The notes: generated by a model not told the origin, from the letters alone. Counted from the first letter of the stretch, positions 53,296 to 63,313 are shown. The stretch is DNA of 64,000 nt from Evansella tamaricis (GCF_019042215.1 NZ_JAHQCS010000079.1:1-64000), one strand, 5' to 3'. Translations and numbers: made by a program.

Positions 53296-54585
53296 CTACT
53301 GCCTTAAATGTTCTAACGCTTTGGCGAAGAAGTCTGGTCCTCCAAAGCTGCCAGATTTCAAGACAAATACATAATGGGGTTCTGATAAATTAATACAAGA
53401 CGGTAGCCCCGGTTCAATTTCCTTATACACTCGCATACCTTCAATGGATAGCTCTTTACAGATAGAAGCAGATGTTTCCCCTCCCGCAACCAAGAATCGA
53501 TTGATATCTGTCTGGTCACAAACTTTGGATACAACGGTTGCTAAGGATGAAGAAACTAGACGAGATACTTTTTCGGTAGTCAACCCAAGCTCTCTCCCTG
53601 TTTGCTTCGTTTCCGCCACTGCATTGGAATCATTAGATGCATAGAGGAGAACATCGTTCCCCTGGACCAGTAACTCTCTTGTCTTAGCGACGAGCTCCTC
53701 TAAATACGTTGCATTTTCGCTCGTGAATAACTGCATCGTCTCCATTTCAACGAGTGGACAGTCCTGTTTTTTCATATATTCGATCTGACCAAGTGTCTGT
53801 GGCGTTAAGCTCCCTGCCGCACAAAGGACCCCTGTGGAAGACTTTGGCTCTGGCTTCACTTGATCTTCTCGTTGAGCTTTTTGTTTCCTTTCAGAAACTA
53901 AAACCAGTTCTTCCGCCACTCCTGAAGCACCAGCAATGATTTTTTCCCCGTGAATCGCTTTGGCAATTTCCTGTAAAGAAGCCTGGTCCTCCACGTCTAG
54001 AATTAGATAATGACAGTTCTCCCGCTTCCGCTCCATCTCGCTTTTGATGGCTACATGCCCTTTTCGAATCGTTTCAATATCGAGGTGATCGACCTTTCTT
54101 TCCGTCTGCGATTGAAGGATTTCCACAATATTCGAATATAGCGTGGGGTGAACAGGATCATTCCGAAAATTAGAGTCTTCTAGCTTGGTGCCGTAGACAA
54201 AGTGCTCCTGATGAATGGTCGTTCTCCCGTTTTTCGGAAACCCGAGAACCACCACCGCAAAAGATTCCTCTAGGGCATCGAGCATTGCATCAAACTCTGC
54301 GCCAATATTCCCGCGAAAAACAGAACATGTTTTATTAAAAAATTGCGTACATCCTGCCTCCTCTAGCTGCTTTGTACTCTGGAAAACCTTGTCATACGCT
54401 TCCTTTTTCCCGTCCAATCTAGAGTTCGTATCGAGAATGACGACATCTGGCGAGGAAAGCTGGCTCCTCTCCTGAAAGCTGGTATATGGATAGACATCCG
54501 TTTGCAAGCCTGCTTTTCCATACATAATTCCAATATCATTTGCACCTGTTATATCATCTGCGACAATACCGATCATCGTTCCCAC
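53296..54585 (-). CDS. Four-carbon acid sugar kinase family protein (DUF1537)
   Basis: Kinase of 429 residues. The N-terminal domain has IGIVADDITGANDIGIMYGK with the ADDxTGA signature, and NKTCSVFRGNIGAE. The C-terminal nucleotide domain has IIAGASGVAEEL, FLVAGGETSASI and VLKSGSFGGPDFF. Family members phosphorylate D-threonate, D-erythronate, 3-oxo-tetronates or similar acids. The class II aldolase just upstream overlaps it by 13 bases, giving the kinase-aldolase pair known from tetronate catabolism. So an acid sugar with about four carbons is the likely substrate. This is inferred from family and pairing; the actual acid is unknown. Confidence 0.85.
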   Translation of the reverse strand: MGTMIGIVADDITGANDIGIMYGKAGLQTDVYPYTSFQERSQLSSPDVVILDTNSRLDGKKEAYDKVFQSTKQLEEAGCTQFFNKTCSVFRGNIGAEFDAMLDALEESFAVVVLGFPKNGRTTIHQEHFVYGTKLEDSNFRNDPVHPTLYSNIVEILQSQTERKVDHLDIETIRKGHVAIKSEMERKRENCHYLILDVEDQASLQEIAKAIHGEKIIAGASGVAEELVLVSERKQKAQREDQVKPEPKSSTGVLCAAGSLTPQTLGQIEYMKKQDCPLVEMETMQLFTSENATYLEELVAKTRELLVQGNDVLLYASNDSNAVAETKQTGRELGLTTEKVSRLVSSSLATVVSKVCDQTDINRFLVAGGETSASICKELSIEGMRVYKEIEPGLPSCINLSEPHYVFVLKSGSFGGPDFFAKALEHLRQ

Positions 54586-55235
54586 TTCCTTCTTGGCTTA
54601 TATCCGGCATAGTGGAGAAAATCATAGACTTGTCCCGGTGGCAGTTCATTGATTCTTACCTGTTGGCTTTGCATGGTTACCGCCATTTTGCAGGCAAACT
54701 CCAGTGTATGTAACGCCATTCGGGCCTCTTGTAAGGAGGTATCAAAAACGATAACACCATGATTCTCCAGCAACATGACATTCGTTTCCTTCGCTTTTTC
54801 CCACACCAGTTCCCCTAATTCCTTGGACCCGGGATGTGCGTAAGGGATGCGGGCAACCCGTTCCAGGTAATACATCCCTTCCACAAAACTATTGGCTGGT
54901 ATCGTAAGACTGGTGTTGGCGACGATTGTGCTGTAGAAAGGAGTAGCATGCAGAACAGCTTGGATCTCCGGCCGCTGCTCGTAAATCGCCTGGTGCATCG
55001 GAACTTCTTTAGAAGGCCTTTTGGATTGACTTCGATCAATCTCCCTGCCGGTCTCCCATTCTATAAAATCATCTTCCATCAAGTTTCCAAGATAGGTTCC
55101 GCTCTTGGTGACTAAAAATTCCCGGTCAGATGTTCTGGCACTTACATTCCCTGAATTGCCCCAGGCAAGCTCGTTTTCAAACATGTAATTGGTCGTTTCT
55201 ATCAGTTCATTTCTTAATGCGTTCTTTTCATGCAT
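54573..55235 (-). CDS. Class II aldolase/adducin family protein (OtnC/FucA-like)
   Basis: Zn-dependent class II aldolase of 220 residues. The motifs are GNSGNVSARTSDREFLVTKSGTYLG, PSKEVPMHQAIYEQRPEIQAVLHATPFY with two metal-ligand His, and LLENHGVIVFD with a third. Together with the DUF1537 kinase, whose start it overlaps by 13 bases, it could decarboxylate a phosphorylated 3-oxo-tetronate (OtnC type) or split a deoxy-sugar phosphate (FucA type). It follows a short gap from the racemase-like gene upstream. Confidence 0.85.
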   Translation of the reverse strand: MHEKNALRNELIETTNYMFENELAWGNSGNVSARTSDREFLVTKSGTYLGNLMEDDFIEWETGREIDRSQSKRPSKEVPMHQAIYEQRPEIQAVLHATPFYSTIVANTSLTIPANSFVEGMYYLERVARIPYAHPGSKELGELVWEKAKETNVMLLENHGVIVFDTSLQEARMALHTLEFACKMAVTMQSQQVRINELPPGQVYDFLHYAGYKPRRKWER

Positions 55236-55322
55236 ATCCTTTCACATCCCAGTAAAAATATAGCACTCTAGTTTTCAAACAGAGAGAAGATTCTTTTTTA
55301 GTAAGTGATTTTGTTCCTATTT

Positions 55323-55991
55323 TTACTTACTTGCAAGTTCCTCAAATTTTTCTTTCACAGCAGCAATTCCCAGTTTCGGACTAGTGAGGAATCGGCTTTG
55401 CTCCTCTGTCGGGAACGTCGCGACCACACGGGCCATCGAAGCTTGTGCCAAGACAACGAATTCTGTTTTGCTCGCCAGTTGTTTTAGCACCGCTGCCACA
55501 TCTTGGTCATGCCCTTCTTTATCCCCTTGCACTAACTTCTCATAAGCAGAAGAAGCTACTTGTTGTGTAAACTCTACCGTTTTTCCAATTTCCTCTGCTT
55601 TTTTCCGAAGTAAATTAATTGTAGGTCCCATCGTTGTTTCCAGTGTTGCTGCCACACCGATTTTCGTTGCATTGGAAATGGCGTGTTCTCCCATGGCTTC
55701 ATCGATTCTCATGACAGGGACATCCACTTTCGGTTGGACAACGTCCACAACTTCCCCGACCGAGGAACAGGCGCTTAGGATCACATCTGCTCCCCTTGAT
55801 TCCAACACTTTGGCGTATTGCTCCCAGCGGGGAGTGATGTCCTCTAGGGTTCCGCCGTTAATTAACTGAGGCAAGATAGTATCATCTAGTATATTAATTG
55901 TTTCACACTCTGGAATCATCCCTGAAACTAATTTTTTTAACGCATCGATTGTGACCGGAGTCGTATGGATTATTCCCAACTTCTTCATCAT
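55323..55991 (-). CDS. Aspartate/glutamate racemase family protein
   Basis: Protein of 222 residues with the Asp/Glu/hydantoin racemase fold. It begins LGIIHTTPVTIDALKKL and has the first Cys in VILSACSSVGEV. The second catalytic position reads VVLAQASMARVV, where a Cys is expected in racemases, so the second cysteine is replaced by Ala or Ser and a two-base racemase is unlikely. It may instead be an isomerase or decarboxylase-like member. Such proteins occur next to DUF1537 kinase and aldolase genes; that association supports a role on the acid-sugar substrate. GGAGGGG precedes the start. Confidence 0.72.
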   Translation of the reverse strand: MMKKLGIIHTTPVTIDALKKLVSGMIPECETINILDDTILPQLINGGTLEDITPRWEQYAKVLESRGADVILSACSSVGEVVDVVQPKVDVPVMRIDEAMGEHAISNATKIGVAATLETTMGPTINLLRKKAEEIGKTVEFTQQVASSAYEKLVQGDKEGHDQDVAAVLKQLASKTEFVVLAQASMARVVATFPTEEQSRFLTSPKLGIAAVKEKFEELASK

Positions 55992-56048
55992 ATCCCCTCC
56001 GTTTTTCCAATAGCTTTATTATCGTCAATTTTAGTAGATATGGCTGAG

Positions 56049-57518
56049 TTATACCCTATAGGAGAGCGTAGCCCCATTTTGGTCGGTATAGTCAATCACC
56101 GTATTATAAGTCTGTAAATCAATATGAAGTGTACATCGTTTGTCTTCCTTTTGCCATGCTAGGTGAACTTCCCCGTTCGGCGCAGCCAACACTTGAAACT
56201 CTCCATCAAAAGCAGGGTATTCATTGCGGAAACGCATGAGCATCAAAAGACGCTGAACCACATCTTTTTCTAGGGATTCTTCAATTTCTTCTATTGTATA
56301 GTTGTGTCTATTGATTTCACGGATCTCACCCGTTCTTTCCACCGCTTCATAATCGTTTTCGCCGGCAAGCAGCCCTACGTAGTAAACTTGAGGCACTCCC
56401 GGAGCAAAAAACTGAATTGCTCTTGCCGCTAAATACGCATCGTCATGCTGCCCCAATACAGAGTAAAAGGTTCCCCCAATCTGGTGTACATCAAAGCCAT
56501 CCTCTGCCTTATGTTCATCCGACATTATGAGGCTCATGTTCGATCCTCTAGATTTACATACCTCCACGACTTTTCGTGCTTCCTTCGTATCGATTAAACC
56601 TTCGAGATCAGGCAAAACAGGAATGCCGTCATGACAGTCGAGCATCGTAAATTGATTAATTGGTCGATCACGAAGATACTCGTTTAAGTTTTCGCTGGAC
56701 TTGTTAATCAGTGTATCTAAAATGGTGTACGGTAAGATAAAATCATAAATCCAGTAGCCCCGTTCTGTGAGCTTATATTGTGTCTCATAGTGGGCATGGA
56801 CTTCCGGTAGAAGTTCCATGTCATAGGAATCTGCCATCTTTTTCATCAGCTCTAGAAACTCGTAGATTTCAGGTTCCACAAAAAAGCAGCTCGTCCCTAG
56901 CTTCTTAATCACATATCCCACCGCATCCAATCTGACGGTCTTAATATTGTTGTTACTGAAGTTCTCAAAGAAATCTGTGAGGAGCTGTATCACCTTCTCG
57001 GATTTCACATCTAAGTCGATTTGCTCCGAAGGGTCATCACTGCCGAACGTTGTCCAAACCTTTTCTTCTTCCCCTTTTTTTCCGATCTTAAAGGTGGAAT
57101 AAGGTTTCGGTCTCCTAAGGAAAATCTTATCAACATCTTCCTTAACCGGTTCTCCGCCTTCCCATACTTTGTCTAGTGTAATGAACAAGTCCCGATACTC
57201 CGACTCTTTCCCCTTTTCAAGATAATCCTGGAAATAGGCTGACTGGCGGGAAATATGATTGACCATTAAATCTACTAATATATCGTAGTCTTCCCCAAGT
57301 ACTTTTATATCCTCCCATGTACCAAACGCGGGCTCAATTTCTAGATATGTCTTTGGGGCAAACCCTCTGTCCCCGGAAGAAGGGAACGGTGGAAGGATAT
57401 GAATCCCTCCTTTGAATATGTCTGAAAAATAATTGTTAAGGACAGAATGTAGGGACTTTAAGTCCCCACCTAGTGAATCCGGGTAAGTAATAAGATGTAT
57501 TTTGTTCTTTACCGGCAT
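56049..57518 (-). CDS. GH13_18 glycoside phosphorylase (sucrose-phosphorylase-like)
   Basis: Phosphorylase of 489 residues in the sucrose phosphorylase subfamily. Motifs are LITYPDSLGG, LPPFPSSGDRGFAP, the nucleophile Asp198 in VRLDAVGY, the acid/base Glu239 in LLPEVHAHYE, and Asp297 in LDCHDG. It would phosphorolyse an alpha-glucoside to alpha-glucose-1-phosphate. The acceptor loop reads GFDVHQIGGTFYS. The sucrose enzyme of Bifidobacterium has a Tyr in place of the His after D-x, as far as I recall, so sucrose should not be assumed. Sucrose 6'-phosphate, glucosylglycerate or another glucoside are alternatives. It lies between the FGGY kinase and the racemase-like gene in the importer operon. 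Confidence 0.85.
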   Translation of the reverse strand: MPVKNKIHLITYPDSLGGDLKSLHSVLNNYFSDIFKGGIHILPPFPSSGDRGFAPKTYLEIEPAFGTWEDIKVLGEDYDILVDLMVNHISRQSAYFQDYLEKGKESEYRDLFITLDKVWEGGEPVKEDVDKIFLRRPKPYSTFKIGKKGEEEKVWTTFGSDDPSEQIDLDVKSEKVIQLLTDFFENFSNNNIKTVRLDAVGYVIKKLGTSCFFVEPEIYEFLELMKKMADSYDMELLPEVHAHYETQYKLTERGYWIYDFILPYTILDTLINKSSENLNEYLRDRPINQFTMLDCHDGIPVLPDLEGLIDTKEARKVVEVCKSRGSNMSLIMSDEHKAEDGFDVHQIGGTFYSVLGQHDDAYLAARAIQFFAPGVPQVYYVGLLAGENDYEAVERTGEIREINRHNYTIEEIEESLEKDVVQRLLMLMRFRNEYPAFDGEFQVLAAPNGEVHLAWQKEDKRCTLHIDLQTYNTVIDYTDQNGATLSYRV

Positions 57519-57563
57519 CTATGGTACCTCCTAATCTAAAGTTGTATGGTGTGATTGTGTACA

Positions 57564-59069
57564 TCAAATCATGTGTAAATCCTGGTATATCCCTTTTAGG
57601 GATGCGTAGGAATTCGCATAGACAGCAAAGAGCTTTTCATAGATTACGTGATTCCGAGAATTCGGGTGATAAACCTCTTCCTCTTCCTGTAATCCCCAAT
57701 CATAGGCAAGATCTTCCAAGCTGGAACAATCCCCTACTCCAATAGCTGCTAACATCGCTGCTCCATAGGCACCTCCACCTCGGCTGGCCTTCCGGACGAC
57801 AGGAATGTTAAAAATATCCGCAGCGGTTTGCAGCCATAAAGGATGCTCCGCCGCCCCCCCAGTTAAGATAAGGCGTTCCGGTACCTTCCCCGTAGCATTC
57901 TTCACAATCGTATAGCCTTGATATAAGGAAAAGAGAACCCCTTCAACAACTGCTCGTGCCATTTCCGCTGTCGTATGTGTATTGGTAAGCCCGATGAAGG
58001 CTGCTTTCGCCTTCTCATCCATGTGTGGAGTACGCTCTCCGTATAAATATGGAAGAAACAGCAATCTGTTCGCTCCCGGGTTGGACGTACTCGCCAAATC
58101 TAGCAAGTCCGTGAAGCTGTAGTTCTTACGAAATATGGACTCGGTTAACCATTTAAAAGACATTCCAGCAGAAAGCGTCGCCCCCATCATCACCCATTTT
58201 CCAGGAGCGCCATGGGCTAACATGTGTACAGTTCCGTTTTTCTCCATCATTAACTCATCGAGGCTGACAAACAATTGACCGCTCGTCCCTACCGTACAAA
58301 GCCAATTTTTTTCATGGACAATGCCATTCCCAATCGCCTGTGCCTGTGCATCGCCACACCCACAAATAACTGTAATTCCCAGCTTCAGCCCAAAGTGGTT
58401 AGCTGCTTCTTCGGTAACCTTCCCGGAAATTTCTATTGATTCCTTCATTTCCGGGAGTTTAGCAAGGTCTAAGCTAGTCAGAGTTAAAATTTGTTGTGAC
58501 CAATTTTTCTCTTCAAGATCCATCATCAGTGTTGCGGACGCATCCGAATAATCCGTATCAAAAGTACTCGTCAGCTTCATTTTGATGTAATCCTTTGGCA
58601 GCAAAAACTTATATGTTTTCTCGTATAAATCTGGATAATGCTTTTGAAACCACATGATTTTTCCAAGGGTAAAGCTGATATTAGGACGATTCCCCGTCAG
58701 CTTTACCCATTCCTCATTCGTCATCATGGCTTTTAATGTGGATAACTCTTCTGTGTTCCGCTGGTCCGACCAGATAATGGCATTGTATAAGGCATTTCCG
58801 TCTGAATCTACCGGTACAATCCCGTGCATTTGACCTGTTACAGAAAGTCCTTTGACGTTCTCAAGAAAATGTGGGGCCTCTGCAACAATCTCTTCAATCG
58901 CACCTTTAAGCGCCGCCTCCCAATGAACGGGATGTTGCTCATGCCATCCCTCCTGAGGGTGCAAGACATCATAGCTCTGCACCTTTTGTGTTTCGATTCG
59001 GCCATTTTTCTGGCAGACCAACACTTTGACAGAAGACGTGCCTAAATCAATTCCCAAATACCGTTCCAT
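57564..59069 (-). CDS. FGGY-family kinase, xylulokinase-like
   Basis: Sugar kinase of about 501 residues. It opens YLGIDLGTSSVKVLVCQKNG, with LSVTGQMHGIVPVD, IIWSDQRNTEELS, CGCGDAQAQAIGNGIV with catalytic Asp, and LILTGGAAEHPLWLQTAADIF. The QMHG and DQR blocks are typical of xylulokinases and gluconokinases. The start is placed at the ATG 59069; GTG and ATG codons 6-9 bases upstream are possible. It follows the GH38 gene by about 18 bases in the operon. Confidence 0.83.
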   Translation of the reverse strand: MERYLGIDLGTSSVKVLVCQKNGRIETQKVQSYDVLHPQEGWHEQHPVHWEAALKGAIEEIVAEAPHFLENVKGLSVTGQMHGIVPVDSDGNALYNAIIWSDQRNTEELSTLKAMMTNEEWVKLTGNRPNISFTLGKIMWFQKHYPDLYEKTYKFLLPKDYIKMKLTSTFDTDYSDASATLMMDLEEKNWSQQILTLTSLDLAKLPEMKESIEISGKVTEEAANHFGLKLGITVICGCGDAQAQAIGNGIVHEKNWLCTVGTSGQLFVSLDELMMEKNGTVHMLAHGAPGKWVMMGATLSAGMSFKWLTESIFRKNYSFTDLLDLASTSNPGANRLLFLPYLYGERTPHMDEKAKAAFIGLTNTHTTAEMARAVVEGVLFSLYQGYTIVKNATGKVPERLILTGGAAEHPLWLQTAADIFNIPVVRKASRGGGAYGAAMLAAIGVGDCSSLEDLAYDWGLQEEEEVYHPNSRNHVIYEKLFAVYANSYASLKGIYQDLHMI

Positions 59070-59087
59070 TCTCATCACCGCTTTACT

Positions 59088-61523
59088 CTATTTCAATGGC
59101 TCTTCTATAAGATTGGTCTCGTAGATTTCTTCATCCGCATTTTGTGGAACTCGGATTGTTCTTATCTCTGATCTTCCAAAATGAAGATTTACGCTTCGAT
59201 TCCACATTGGCAACTTCACCGTGACATCGGTTTCCTGATTCGTTGATTCGTAGAGACGGACAATGAGATCGTCATTATCCTCCGCTTTTTTCAACGCAGC
59301 CAAAATAATGTTTGATTGATCGATGGAAATAAAGGAATCTTGTTGTGGCAACTTCCCTTGATGGTATGTTTCGACAACCATTTGCGGCTTCTGGTTCAAT
59401 TCCAACGCATGTTGCACCGTTCTTGCTCCTTCCCAGCTTCCTTTATGTGGAAGAAGTTCATAAGTGAAGGTTTGAATTCCCTGATCAATGATCGGATAAT
59501 CATCTTCTAAATCTGGTTCAAATGGAATGTGGTGCGCATAAATCGGACTGCGAAGCACGGTTAGACTAATCGTATTTCCAGTAACATCCGCACTGTACTT
59601 TCCATCATTCAACACGCTTAAGCCGTATATTTCCTTCGTCTCTTTATCAATTGTCCCTGTAAGATCCACCCAGTTTTGCATCGGCTCCTCTTCTCCATTT
59701 GCCTCCCTGGCAATATGGCCGTATGGAATTTCATACGTTGCCTTTCTCTGGTTAAACTTCACCGGGAACTTGATTTTCAAGGCTTTATACTTCTCCTGCC
59801 AATTCACTTTGACTTTCACTTCCACTTTGTTTAATTCCTTGTACATGCTTATATCCTGTACCAAGTTAGAAGCCCCATATTTACTGATGATTCGTATCGT
59901 CCCTTTGACAGGTCCTTCCTCCACTTTTTTAATCGTTACCGGAGCGAACTCCCCGATGAGATCATCAAAGCGGAGCTTTCCATGGCCCCATGCATCCGAT
60001 GGATCGTTTATGACAGCCGGAATCGCGGCATCACCTTTAAAAACCTCAATGTTATTGATTTTATCAAAGAGACTGCGGATCCCACCAGTATCCGGATTAA
60101 TTTCAAGCTTTAATTTATCGTTTTCCAAGCTGTAATTCGTTGTTTTTACAATGTCAAATTTTTCTTTAGAAGGAAACGCACGCAGCTTAAACGTACTGTA
60201 CCCAAGCGGCGGAACCTCTCCCACAAAAACAACGCGTTTTCTGTTTGGAACCTTGGCATTCGATTGGATGATCTGGTGAGGGATTTCGTTCCCGTTCACA
60301 TCCTCGATTATGAATTCTGCCGGAAGCAAGTAGTTCACAAACAACCCGTATTCGATTTCCACCCTTGCTTTAACGGACCAGGAATGCGGATTGAAAACAA
60401 CGATTGGCTTCATATCCTTTTCTTCTTCAATATTAATTTTCCAACTCATGGATTGCAGAGCATAATTTAAGTTTCTAGACGAAATGCTGATAGCTTCTCC
60501 ATATAAATCTCTTGCATCATGATAAGCAGCTTCAATACTTGTTCCAGCTAGGATATCATGGAATTGATTGAACAGAATTCCCTTCCACGCTTGATTAAAG
60601 TCCGTCGGGTAGAATTGCCCTGTCCGACTGTTCGCAATCGCCGAAAATTTTTCTGCTTGAATGATAAGGTTTTCCGAGTAGCGATTTAGCTTCTTCACTT
60701 CTGAATGAACCGAATAACATCCGCTGGCATGATGCTGCAAATCTTCATGCACTACCGGAAGCTGATCTTCTATTTTTGATACGTCTTCGAAAAATTCATT
60801 CGGTGAGCTGAATAGGAGAGAGGTATCAAGTAATTTCTCATTCAATTCTTTAATCGTTTCAATATTCACTTTCGTTGGTCCGCCCCCATGATTTCCTACT
60901 CCATAGAAGCACATCAAATGATCGAAGGAATTTTTCAGCTCTGTTTTACAATGCATAATATGGTTTTCCAAATGATCAAATGTACAATACTCAAATGGAA
61001 TTCGGAAAGCTTTTACACGGGAACCGTCAGCAGATTCCCAAAGGAAGAGACGACCCGGCAAGCCTTTTTCTTCCGGATTCGGTCGCATAAAAATGTACGA
61101 ATCCATTCCGGACTTCTGTAAGATTTGCGGTAGCATTCCATGATGGCCAAAGCTATCTACATTGTATCCCACTTTCGCTTTGACACCGAATTTTTCCTTA
61201 AAGTAGCTTTGTCCGATTAACCCTTGTCTCGCGAACGATTCGCCTCCGGGAATATTGCAATCTGGTTGTATCCACCAACCGCCACAGATAATCCAGCGTC
61301 CCTCTTGAATTTTCTCTTTTATCTCCTCGAACATTTCTGGATCATTCTTCTCAATCCACTCGTAAAAAGCAGCAGAGCTTGATGTATAAATAAAGTTATC
61401 ATATTCGTTCAACCGATCTAGTGCCGAACGAAAGGTAGCCTTTGTTTCTTGAAACCCTTCCTGCCATTGCCAAAGCCATACCGGGTCCAGGTGGGCATTT
61501 CCAATCATATACATTTTCTTCAT
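59088..61523 (-). CDS. GH38 alpha-mannosidase
   Basis: Intracellular alpha-mannosidase of 811 residues. The N-terminal catalytic domain starts MYMIGNAHLDPVWLWQWQEG, with metal ligands His11 and Asp13. GYNVDSFGHHG holds the nucleophile Asp123. Further blocks are FMRPNPEEKGLPGRLFLWES and GVGNHGGGPT with a ligand His. The C-terminal beta domains include NPDTGGIRSLFDK. Family members remove alpha-mannosyl residues from glycans or mannosyl compounds, including mannosylglycerate 6-phosphate (MngB). Together with the DUF1537/aldolase module, a mannosylated hydroxy acid is an attractive substrate but unproven. GGAGGTACTTT precedes the ATG. Confidence 0.9.
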   Translation of the reverse strand: MKKMYMIGNAHLDPVWLWQWQEGFQETKATFRSALDRLNEYDNFIYTSSSAAFYEWIEKNDPEMFEEIKEKIQEGRWIICGGWWIQPDCNIPGGESFARQGLIGQSYFKEKFGVKAKVGYNVDSFGHHGMLPQILQKSGMDSYIFMRPNPEEKGLPGRLFLWESADGSRVKAFRIPFEYCTFDHLENHIMHCKTELKNSFDHLMCFYGVGNHGGGPTKVNIETIKELNEKLLDTSLLFSSPNEFFEDVSKIEDQLPVVHEDLQHHASGCYSVHSEVKKLNRYSENLIIQAEKFSAIANSRTGQFYPTDFNQAWKGILFNQFHDILAGTSIEAAYHDARDLYGEAISISSRNLNYALQSMSWKINIEEEKDMKPIVVFNPHSWSVKARVEIEYGLFVNYLLPAEFIIEDVNGNEIPHQIIQSNAKVPNRKRVVFVGEVPPLGYSTFKLRAFPSKEKFDIVKTTNYSLENDKLKLEINPDTGGIRSLFDKINNIEVFKGDAAIPAVINDPSDAWGHGKLRFDDLIGEFAPVTIKKVEEGPVKGTIRIISKYGASNLVQDISMYKELNKVEVKVKVNWQEKYKALKIKFPVKFNQRKATYEIPYGHIAREANGEEEPMQNWVDLTGTIDKETKEIYGLSVLNDGKYSADVTGNTISLTVLRSPIYAHHIPFEPDLEDDYPIIDQGIQTFTYELLPHKGSWEGARTVQHALELNQKPQMVVETYHQGKLPQQDSFISIDQSNIILAALKKAEDNDDLIVRLYESTNQETDVTVKLPMWNRSVNLHFGRSEIRTIRVPQNADEEIYETNLIEEPLK

Positions 61524-61561
61524 AAAGTACCTCCTAGGTTACTGTTAAAACGCATGTTGCC

Positions 61562-62386
61562 TTAGCCTTTTGCAGCTCCACCCATCGTAAACCCTTTAGA
61601 CATGTGGTTTTGGGCAAAGTAGTAGAGAATAAAGGTTGGCATCATATATAGGATGGAATACGCCGCCAATTGACCATATGCCGCATATCCATATTGTCCA
61701 AAGAACTGGTAGATTGTTACCGATGCTGGTAGCTTCCCCGGTGATTGTAATAAAATATATGGTACGAAGAAGTTGCCCCAGCTACCAATAAAGACAAAGA
61801 TACTTACGGTAAAAATTCCAGGAATCATGAGTGGTGCAACGACCTTCCGAAGACCTACTAGTAGGGAAGCTCCATCAATCCAAGCAGCCTCCTCCAGATC
61901 CGTCGGCACGCCATCAATGAAGTTTTTCGTAATCCAAATTCCAAACGGAAGTTGTGATGCAGTTAAGAAAAGCAATGTTCCGAAAAGAGAATCCTGTAGG
62001 TTTAAAAATAAAAATAGCTGATATACCGGCACCATGATTGCGGTAATAGGTAAGGATGTCATAAATAGAATTGTAAGCATAAATTTCTGCTTATTTTTCA
62101 ACGGGAACCTTGATAGGGGATAAGCTGCCAATAAAGACAGAATAACTACTAGAATGGTCTGACCGCCGGACAATAACAATCCAATCATGAATGCCCTCTG
62201 GTTAGTAGAACTTGTGATTACCGACACATAATTATCTAATGTGAACTTTTCCGGAATCTTTATGACTTGTGTCGCATTTCCGTCAAAGGAAGCGAACACC
62301 ACCCAAAGTAACGGAACGATAAATAGAATGGCGATGATACTCAATATAGCATAGGGAATTATTTGTTCAGTTTTATTATTTCTCAT
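61562..62386 (-). CDS. Carbohydrate ABC transporter permease, MalG type
   Basis: Inner-membrane permease of 274 residues with six predicted helices and the EAA loop DLEEAAWIDGASLLVGLRKVVAPL. Second permease of the glycoside importer, 15 bases after the first. No ATPase is present, so a shared MsmX-type ATPase is assumed. Confidence 0.9.
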   Translation of the reverse strand: MRNNKTEQIIPYAILSIIAILFIVPLLWVVFASFDGNATQVIKIPEKFTLDNYVSVITSSTNQRAFMIGLLLSGGQTILVVILSLLAAYPLSRFPLKNKQKFMLTILFMTSLPITAIMVPVYQLFLFLNLQDSLFGTLLFLTASQLPFGIWITKNFIDGVPTDLEEAAWIDGASLLVGLRKVVAPLMIPGIFTVSIFVFIGSWGNFFVPYILLQSPGKLPASVTIYQFFGQYGYAAYGQLAAYSILYMMPTFILYYFAQNHMSKGFTMGGAAKG

Positions 62387-62401
62387 CGTTATGCTCCCCC
62401 A

Positions 62402-63313
62402 TTAATCTTCTGTCTTTAAGAGTTTTATATAAAGTAAACTAATTACAATTCCAATTACAAGAATGACAAGAGAGATTGCAGTCCCATAACCTAATTGATA
62501 ATTAACAAACGCCTGCTCATACATGAATATTGGTAAGGTTGACGTTGCTTTCGCAGGCCCCCCGCCGGTCATCGTATAGATGAGGGTGAATACCCCTAAT
62601 GTCCCTAAAGTGATAATGACGAGATTTGTAAAAATCGTATTCTTTATCATTGGAATCGTAATTCTCATCATCCGTTGGAATCGATTGGCACCATCGATTT
62701 TTGCTGCTTCATTCACGGAATCTGGTATGTTATCAAGTGCGGATTGGAACATGAGCATCGACAAGGCCGATCCTTTCCATATGTTCGCTACAACAACCGA
62801 TACCATTGGAAATGTAAATAACCAAGATACTGGTTCAAAGCCAAACCAACCGATAAACTGGTTTAATGTTCCTCCATCATGTAAGAAGGAAACAAAAGTA
62901 AATGCTACGATAATTTCCGGTGTCACCCATCCAGCCATAACGGTACCACCAACGAACTTTCGGAAGGATTTATTTTTATTCTGCATTAAAACAGCCAATA
63001 AGAACCCTAATATTTGTTGCCCGATAATCCCTGATAGGATTAAGAAAACCATCGTCGTAATGAAAGATGATTTAAAGCTTGGGTCCTGGAACATGTTCAC
63101 AAAGTTTCTAAAACCCACAAACTCGATATTCTGTGCAGCTGCACCTGTTAAAGACATGTTGGTGAAGGCAAACAAGAAAGTCATTAGAATAGGTCCAATG
63201 AAGAAGATTAACAGAATGACAAGTGAAGGCAGTAAAAAGAAAAAAGTTTTGCGCAACATGCTGTTGTTATTGTTCTTAATTCGCTTATTAGTCAAAGCAT
63301 TCTCCGTTGACAC
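62402..63313 (-). CDS. Carbohydrate ABC transporter permease, MalF type
   Basis: First permease, about 303 residues, six helices and EAA loop SVNEAAKIDGANRFQRMMRI. The GTG at 63313 is chosen because GGGGGG lies 8-9 bases upstream. The frame extends to 63346, but those codons have no ribosome site and include the G run itself. It follows the binding protein gene by about 65 bases. Confidence 0.88.
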   Translation of the reverse strand: MSTENALTNKRIKNNNNSMLRKTFFFLLPSLVILLIFFIGPILMTFLFAFTNMSLTGAAAQNIEFVGFRNFVNMFQDPSFKSSFITTMVFLILSGIIGQQILGFLLAVLMQNKNKSFRKFVGGTVMAGWVTPEIIVAFTFVSFLHDGGTLNQFIGWFGFEPVSWLFTFPMVSVVVANIWKGSALSMLMFQSALDNIPDSVNEAAKIDGANRFQRMMRITIPMIKNTIFTNLVIITLGTLGVFTLIYTMTGGGPAKATSTLPIFMYEQAFVNYQLGYGTAISLVILVIGIVISLLYIKLLKTED

